Source of the DNA: Brooklawnia sp032229645
GTDB lineage: Bacteria; Actinomycetota; Actinomycetes; Propionibacteriales; Propionibacteriaceae
DNA: 64,000 bases
Assembly: GCA_963722295.1 (NCBI GenBank)
Contig: CAVRLB010000002.1
Coordinates: forward strand, 467,545 to 531,544
Reading direction: 5' to 3'
Part shown: positions 59,759-64,000 of the stretch, piece after piece
Layout: each line of letters begins with the position of its first letter
How positions within the stretch are numbered: the first letter of the stretch is position 1
Translations under genes and position numbers: made by a program
The notes under the pieces: generated by a model
What the model was told of the DNA's origin: nothing
What the model saw: the letters and a program-made list of their open reading frames with translations, nothing else
The model's database searches: none

Positions 59759-61453
59759 TCAAGTCCGACTCTGCAGCTCATCGCGCGCCTCGGCGATGCG
59801 GCGGTGGGCAGTGCTCTCGGAGTAGCCGAGATCGTCCGCGATCGCCCGCCTCGAGGTGCCCTTGATCGAGGCGAGCAATGGCTCGCGCAGGGACGCGGGT
59901 AGCTGCTCCACGGCGCGCGCGATGGCGGCCACCGACTGGCGTTCTTGAGCGACATCGCCCGGGTCAGGCGCGTTGCTCGCCGGGTCCCTCTCGCCGATGG
60001 CCACCGTGATCGGTCGGGGGGCGGTGGTGCGCTTGCGGACCACGCCGGCCTCGTCAACCCCCCGCATCCGGGCGTGCTTGATCGTCATCCAGGCATAGCT
60101 CGCCCAACCCTCTGGGCTGGTGCGCTGGGGGTCGAAGCGGTAGGCCGCACCCATCAGTTCGACGAACATCTGACCGCGAACGTCCGCGGCGTTCGGGGTT
60201 CGTCTGGTCTGGGCGTACACCATCGGGATGACCGAGCCGACCAAGTCGGTCACAGCCTGCCTCCCCTCGACGACCAGCCGCGGCCAACGCGTTGGGTCGA
60301 TCCCGTGAAGGATCTCGGGCGGGTTCGCCGGATCGCCGCTCTCTGCGGCTGCACCAATGTCACGGGCCTGGCAGAGCGCCAGGATGGAGGGGCCGTCGAG
60401 GACGGTCCCGGGGCTGACCGTCGGTTCCATGGGTGCGATCCGTGCCGAGGCTCGGGGTTCCCGCACGGCTGCGGCTTTGGGCTCCACCGGTGCGGGCGCC
60501 AGAGGAGCGTCGGGTGGGTCAGAGGGACGGAGCATCTGGGGATCGGTCAGATACTCGAGTGAGAGTCGGCTGATCCTCGCGGCAGCGGGCCGGGCCGAGG
60601 GCTCGCCGACGAGGTTGGCGACCACTACTGCCTGGCCGAGCCCCGAGCGCAGCAGCACGTCCAGACGGACGTGGGAAGGCTCGGTGAGATCCGGGCGTCC
60701 AGTGAGTTGCCGCACGGCGGTGCCGACTTGGAGCATGACCGCTTGGTCGACGCGGGTAGCGCCCAGCCGTCGGCCGTCGATCTGACTCAGCGTGGTCTGA
60801 TGGGCTCGGGCGAGCTCGCGGATGTTGCCGAGGAGGGCATCAGCGTACGGCCTGGGCAGCGCCCCGGCCTTCGCGGCTTCGTCCACCAGAGCGTGGGTGT
60901 CACGCAGGATCGCCAGGTGCCCGAGCGCCACGCTGCGGCGCACGATGCGGGCGCTGTGGACGGGCTGCACGGCTGCGAGCGCGTCCTGCCAGACGGCCAG
61001 GCCGACGCTGGCGGCAGACCGGCTGGTCGGGGCGTGGATCGCGCCGTCGAGTGCGGTCTCGCCGGCCAGCAGCCATGCCTTCGCGCGGTCGTCCGGAGTT
61101 CGGACGCGCACCCAGTGCGCGAGTTCGTAGGCGACATGGTTGAGCGTCGCTGCCTCCCGGTGCCGATCGAAGTCGGGGCGGGACGCCATGTCCTGGCCCA
61201 GATCGGCGAGCGCCGTGTTCACGGCCTTCAGTGACGGTGCCAGTACTGGCTTCACGTCGGCAGTTCGCGCTGCGCCGGTCGTTGCCGTGGCCAGCAGCGC
61301 GAGGGGGTCGGCTGTGGAGATCGGGCCGATCGCTCGCCGGATCGTCACCAACCTGGACACGGTCTGGGTCCAGTCGGCCATCAGATCCAGCGTGAGTGTC
61401 GGCTCGACGTCCCACTCGAGGCGGGCGAGTTCCCGCCGGACGGCCTGCCACAT
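59759..61453 (-). CDS. Sigma-70-like regulatory protein of the mobile element
   Basis: 564 aa. The C-terminal 200 residues look like a sigma factor: SVIPMVYAQTRRTPNAADVR and FDPQRTSPEGWASYAWMTIKHARMRG resemble region 2, and LPASLREPLLASIKGTSRRA followed by IADDLGYSESTAHRRIAEAR is a region-4 helix-turn-helix. The N-terminal 350 residues are helical and of unknown kind, with an Ala/Pro-rich linker. Long sigma-like proteins of this kind occur in actinobacterial integrative elements. It may direct transcription of transfer genes. Six bases separate it from the upstream gene. Confidence 0.65.
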   Translation of the reverse strand: MWQAVRRELARLEWDVEPTLTLDLMADWTQTVSRLVTIRRAIGPISTADPLALLATATTGAARTADVKPVLAPSLKAVNTALADLGQDMASRPDFDRHREAATLNHVAYELAHWVRVRTPDDRAKAWLLAGETALDGAIHAPTSRSAASVGLAVWQDALAAVQPVHSARIVRRSVALGHLAILRDTHALVDEAAKAGALPRPYADALLGNIRELARAHQTTLSQIDGRRLGATRVDQAVMLQVGTAVRQLTGRPDLTEPSHVRLDVLLRSGLGQAVVVANLVGEPSARPAAARISRLSLEYLTDPQMLRPSDPPDAPLAPAPVEPKAAAVREPRASARIAPMEPTVSPGTVLDGPSILALCQARDIGAAAESGDPANPPEILHGIDPTRWPRLVVEGRQAVTDLVGSVIPMVYAQTRRTPNAADVRGQMFVELMGAAYRFDPQRTSPEGWASYAWMTIKHARMRGVDEAGVVRKRTTAPRPITVAIGERDPASNAPDPGDVAQERQSVAAIARAVEQLPASLREPLLASIKGTSRRAIADDLGYSESTAHRRIAEARDELQSRT

Positions 61454-61459
61454 GGGCCG

Positions 61460-61801
61460 TTACCCTCGCCGTCCGACAGTGCCGTCCAACTCCCTGCGGA
61501 CGTCGGCCAACAGCACCCGCAGCCGGGCCAAGTCGGGCAGATCTGCGGCGAGGGCCAGGTCCCAGGCATGAACCTCGCGCAAAGCGTTCTCGACGCACTC
61601 GAGCGCTGTCAGTCGTGTCAGTCCCGGGACGTCCACGGGTCCGCTCGACGGGTGCGTGGCCGCCATCAACAGCGAGATCCCCATCGCCTCGTGGATCATC
61701 GCGGCCAGGTCGTCCCAGCGGTCAGCGGTCAGCATCGTCGCCTGCCCCAGCAGCAGATCGACCTTGGCGATCGATTCGGTGGGCATCGGCACCCCGGTCA
61801 T
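61460..61801 (-). CDS. Hypothetical small helical protein
   Basis: 113 aa from ATG 61801, which overlaps the stop of the upstream membrane protein gene (ATGA). Helical throughout, with LLLGQATMLTADRWDDLAAM and LARLRVLLADVRRELDG. Not recognised. Coupled to the membrane and sigma-like genes, so probably part of the same element function. Confidence 0.55.
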   Translation of the reverse strand: MTGVPMPTESIAKVDLLLGQATMLTADRWDDLAAMIHEAMGISLLMAATHPSSGPVDVPGLTRLTALECVENALREVHAWDLALAADLPDLARLRVLLADVRRELDGTVGRRG

Positions 61802-62712
61802 GATCGTGATCCCTTCCTTCCAGTTGTCCTCGGATCGTGGGCGCGCCCACGAATCCCCTCGCCCATACAAGTCACCAATCGTCCGGGCGAGCGCCACTGT
61901 CCACAGGACTCGATGCCACGCCTCCGCGCAGAGGTGCAGCGTCGGCGTCCGGCGTGAGTCGCGGTGGGCCGGACGGGTAGCACGACCGGACGCCACGTCG
62001 CCGACGCGGCTGGCGTGGCCGACGACCGTTCGAGATCCGCGAGCACCTTCGAGACCAGGCGCTCATGGCGGGCATGCGTCCACGGCAGCAGGTACGTCAG
62101 CCCGATCACCACGACGATCCCCACAGTGGCCGCGTGCTGCCCGGCGACGACGGTCTGCCAAACCGCGATTCCGGCGACCGCCATGCGCATCCGCCAGGCG
62201 AACCCGATCAAAGGCAACCAGGTCATGCCGCGGGCGAACCCGGCCACTAGGGCGGCGAGCAGCTGCGACGGCCAGGTGAACCACTGGTACGCGACGTCGA
62301 ACCGTCCCGCCGACACCAGCTGACGCTGCCGCGCTCGGGTGAGCAGCGCGGGTAGGTCGGTCCCCCCGATCCAAGGCGCGGGCACGACGAGGCGGCGGCG
62401 TCCGGCCTGCCCGATGCTGGCGGCCCGTCGACCGGTGACCAGGACGGCGACGTGCGGGTCGCCGGGCACCGTGAGTGGGGTCGAGGGGCGGCGCGCCCAC
62501 CACATCAGGGCGACGATCACCGGTTCGGCGACGACCCCCGCGACCGTGCCGACGACGACGACCCCCAGAACGCCCCACGCCGCAGGAACGGGGAGCGCTT
62601 CGATGACCAACAGCCACACCACCGCGGAGATCAGCACCCGCGGCAGCCTCATGAGCACGCCCGCTCGGCGGAGCTGGCCGCTTCGGAACGGGTAATCCGT
62701 TGGCGTCGTCAT
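61798..62712 (-). CDS. Membrane protein of the mobile element
   Basis: 304 aa from ATG 62712, with AGGAGG six bases upstream. At least four membrane helices are visible (VLISAVVWLLVIEALPVPAAW, GVLGVVVVGTVAGVVAEPVI, VAGIAVWQTVVAGQHAATVG). The middle has a soluble loop (LVTGRRAASIGQAGRRRLVV). The last ~70 residues are very Arg-rich and not membrane-like, perhaps a read-through into a poorly conserved tail. Likely a conjugation-associated membrane protein; family unknown. Confidence 0.6.
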   Translation of the reverse strand: MTTPTDYPFRSGQLRRAGVLMRLPRVLISAVVWLLVIEALPVPAAWGVLGVVVVGTVAGVVAEPVIVALMWWARRPSTPLTVPGDPHVAVLVTGRRAASIGQAGRRRLVVPAPWIGGTDLPALLTRARQRQLVSAGRFDVAYQWFTWPSQLLAALVAGFARGMTWLPLIGFAWRMRMAVAGIAVWQTVVAGQHAATVGIVVVIGLTYLLPWTHARHERLVSKVLADLERSSATPAASATWRPVVLPVRPTATHAGRRRCTSARRRGIESCGQWRSPGRLVTCMGEGIRGRAHDPRTTGRKGSRS

Positions 62713-62746
62713 GATGGTCCTCCTCGACCTCCCGATACTCGTGAAG

Positions 62747-63085
62747 CTACTGGTCGCCACTGACGGTTTCCCTCGCCGTCGAGGCACCCTCGGGGGTGGC
62801 CGACTGGGCGGCGAGCTTCACCAGCCGTGCGGCGTCCTTACCGACGAGGTCGCACCACTGGGCTGCCTGCGCCAGGCTCAAGCCACTGGACGCGAGCTCC
62901 TTGAGGGCCGCGCCGGCCCGCCGTTCGGCGTCCGCGATCACGGCGTCGCGTTCGGCCAGCGCAGTCATCACCGTGGCCGACAGCTCCTCCTGCTTCTTGA
63001 CCAGATCCGCCCGCTGCTGCCGCAACCGGGCGACCCGTTCCGCAGCGCTCTTGCGTGCCTGCTGCCGGATCTCGTTCATCGCCAT
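62747..63085 (-). CDS. Coiled-coil hypothetical protein of the mobile element
   Basis: 112 aa: MAMNEIRQQARKSAAERVAR, then LRQQRADLVKKQEELSATVM. Highly charged helix with heptad spacing over about 1-75, ending in a short globular part (AAQWCDLVGKDAARLVKLAA). First gene of the leftward four-gene operon and divergent from the relaxase. It may be a DNA-binding or relaxosome accessory protein, by position only. Confidence 0.6.
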   Translation of the reverse strand: MAMNEIRQQARKSAAERVARLRQQRADLVKKQEELSATVMTALAERDAVIADAERRAGAALKELASSGLSLAQAAQWCDLVGKDAARLVKLAAQSATPEGASTARETVSGDQ

Positions 63086-63518
63086 CGCATGTCGCCCCTC
63101 CCGCGCCGTCGGCCGGCTCCTTCTGGTTCACCCTCCTAACGGGATGCCGCCGAGATTCGTGGACACCGAGCAACCTCCGCGGAGGACCGGCACCGCATCC
63201 CCCTGAAGCATTCGGCCCCGCAAAGCACGCTCGACCCCTTCGACCCCTTCCGAACCGGTCCCTCACGACTGCCGCCGAGCCGCCGTCTCCAACCGAACCC
63301 GCCAAGCGTCCGATCACATCCCCGCAGTCGTTCGCCGACGACGACAACAAGCCCGTCGAACACCCCTCGTAACCCCTCAACCTCGAGACCTCCACACCTG
63401 TTGCATCACCGGTTTCCCCTAGTCAAGTGTCAATCGCACCAGTTACGACCCAGGCCCGTCCGAAGGCGTCGACGGACGCTGTCCGCCGAGGCATCGGCGG
63501 TCCCGTTAGGCGGGTGTG
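63086..63518. other. Divergent intergenic region upstream of the relaxase, possible oriT
   Basis: About 430 bases without a convincing gene, between the leftward coiled-coil gene and the rightward relaxase. It contains short repeats such as CGACCCCTTCGACCCCTTCC near 63233. The origin of transfer of MobF elements usually lies next to the relaxase gene, so this is the natural place for it, but I cannot identify a nick site. Confidence 0.4.
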
Positions 63519-64000
63519 ATGAGTCTGCACAAGTTGACCGCCGGGGACGGGTACGAGTACCTGACCCGGCAAGTGGCTGCGATGGACTCCACCGAGAAGG
63601 GCCACACCGGGCTCGCGTCGTACTACACGCAGAAGGGCGAGACCCCGGGCGTGTGGGTCGGCTCCGGGATGGCTGGCATCGAGGGTCTGGACGCCGGCGA
63701 ACCGGTCACCGCCGAGCAGATGCGGTTCCTGTTCGGATCGGGCCACCACCCCCTCGCCCGACAACGCGGGGAAGCCCTCGCCCCGGACGCCACCGTCGCC
63801 CAGGCCCGCGAGGCGATCCGGCTCGGACAGCCGTTCAAGGTCTACGCCCACGACATGCCCGAGTTCCGCATCGAGGTCGCCAAGCGCTTCGCTGCCTACA
63901 ACGCCCAGGTCGGCGCCCCGCACGACGCGCCGGTCCCCACGCAGGTCCGCGCCGCGATCCGCACCCAGCTCGGACGCGAAACGTTCCGCGCCACCTTCGG
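63519..64000 (+). CDS. TrwC/MobF-family conjugative relaxase (N-terminal part; continues past right edge)
   Basis: The frame begins at ATG 63519 (a GTG directly before it is also in frame) and is open to the window end, about 160 codons. MSLHKLTAGDGYEYLTRQVA followed by AMDSTEKGHTGLASYYTQKG and ETPGVWVGSGMAGIEGLDAG is the TrwC relaxase N-terminus of actinobacterial plasmids and integrative elements. EQMRFLFGSGHHPLA is the following conserved motif. MobF relaxases nick and pilot DNA during conjugation; the catalytic tyrosines and His triad extend into and beyond this part. It shows that the region carrying CBASS is mobilizable. Confidence 0.9.
   Translation, partial: MSLHKLTAGDGYEYLTRQVAAMDSTEKGHTGLASYYTQKGETPGVWVGSGMAGIEGLDAGEPVTAEQMRFLFGSGHHPLARQRGEALAPDATVAQAREAIRLGQPFKVYAHDMPEFRIEVAKRFAAYNAQVGAPHDAPVPTQVRAAIRTQLGRETFRATF

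Noticed and set aside
63086..63518. A defined oriT nick site
   Set aside because: Position fits, but I could not find a recognisable nick motif or convincing inverted repeat, so it is listed only as a candidate region.

Overview
The window looks like the chromosome of a high-GC actinobacterium, most likely a member of the Propionibacteriaceae. GC is high throughout, several genes appear to have leaderless GTG/ATG starts, and a near-complete corrinoid pathway lies beside the C5 heme pathway, as in propionibacteria. The genus cannot be fixed from the sequence alone.

Layout. 1-1727: 5' part of a secreted, repeat-containing surface protein (minus strand, runs off the left edge). 2077-20735: cobalamin (B12) region: cbiA-cobC fusion, cobQ-cobO fusion, cobK, cobA, cbiT, the CbiMNQO cobalt ECF transporter, cbiC, an ion transporter with a CBS protein, and a tightly coupled operon cbiL-cobM-cbiE-cbiG/H-cbiX/cysG-cobF. 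Cobalamin riboswitches precede cbiM and cbiL. cobF, an aerobic-pathway gene, sits where an anaerobic pathway would use cbiD. 20876-29514: a polymorphic-toxin locus with a large RHS/YD-repeat protein carrying a C-terminal ADP-ribosyltransferase, its immunity-type genes, an orphan Rhs tip, and IS66 and IS481 debris. 29735-39751: AMP-ligase and thiolase, then hemA-hemC-hemD-usp-crcB-crcB-hemB-hemL and a tandem UspA protein.

40114-48384: tRNA-Ser(GGA) used as the attachment site of an 8.2-kb island with integrase, excisionase, primase/helicase-type ATPase and two phage-packaging-like proteins; it resembles a phage satellite. 48385-64000: part of a second, larger conjugative or mobilizable element: an ArdC-like antirestriction gene split by a two-tyrosine-recombinase transposon, a type II CBASS anti-phage operon, a sigma-factor-like protein, and the start of a TrwC/MobF relaxase at the right edge.

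The most striking system is the CBASS locus (53887-59362): divergent CapH/CapP-type regulators, a tiny basic protein, a CD-NTase ending in glycine, an E2-E1 Cap2, and a single polypeptide joining the Cap3-type JAB peptidase to a TIR-SAVED effector. The genes imply this scheme: the CD-NTase is conjugated through its C-terminal glycine by Cap2, makes a cyclic nucleotide that SAVED senses, TIR then consumes NAD+, and the JAB domain of the same protein can reverse conjugation.

Caution: five single-base frameshifts occur in otherwise intact genes, including hemL. Three lie at short homopolymers. They may be sequencing errors rather than true mutations.
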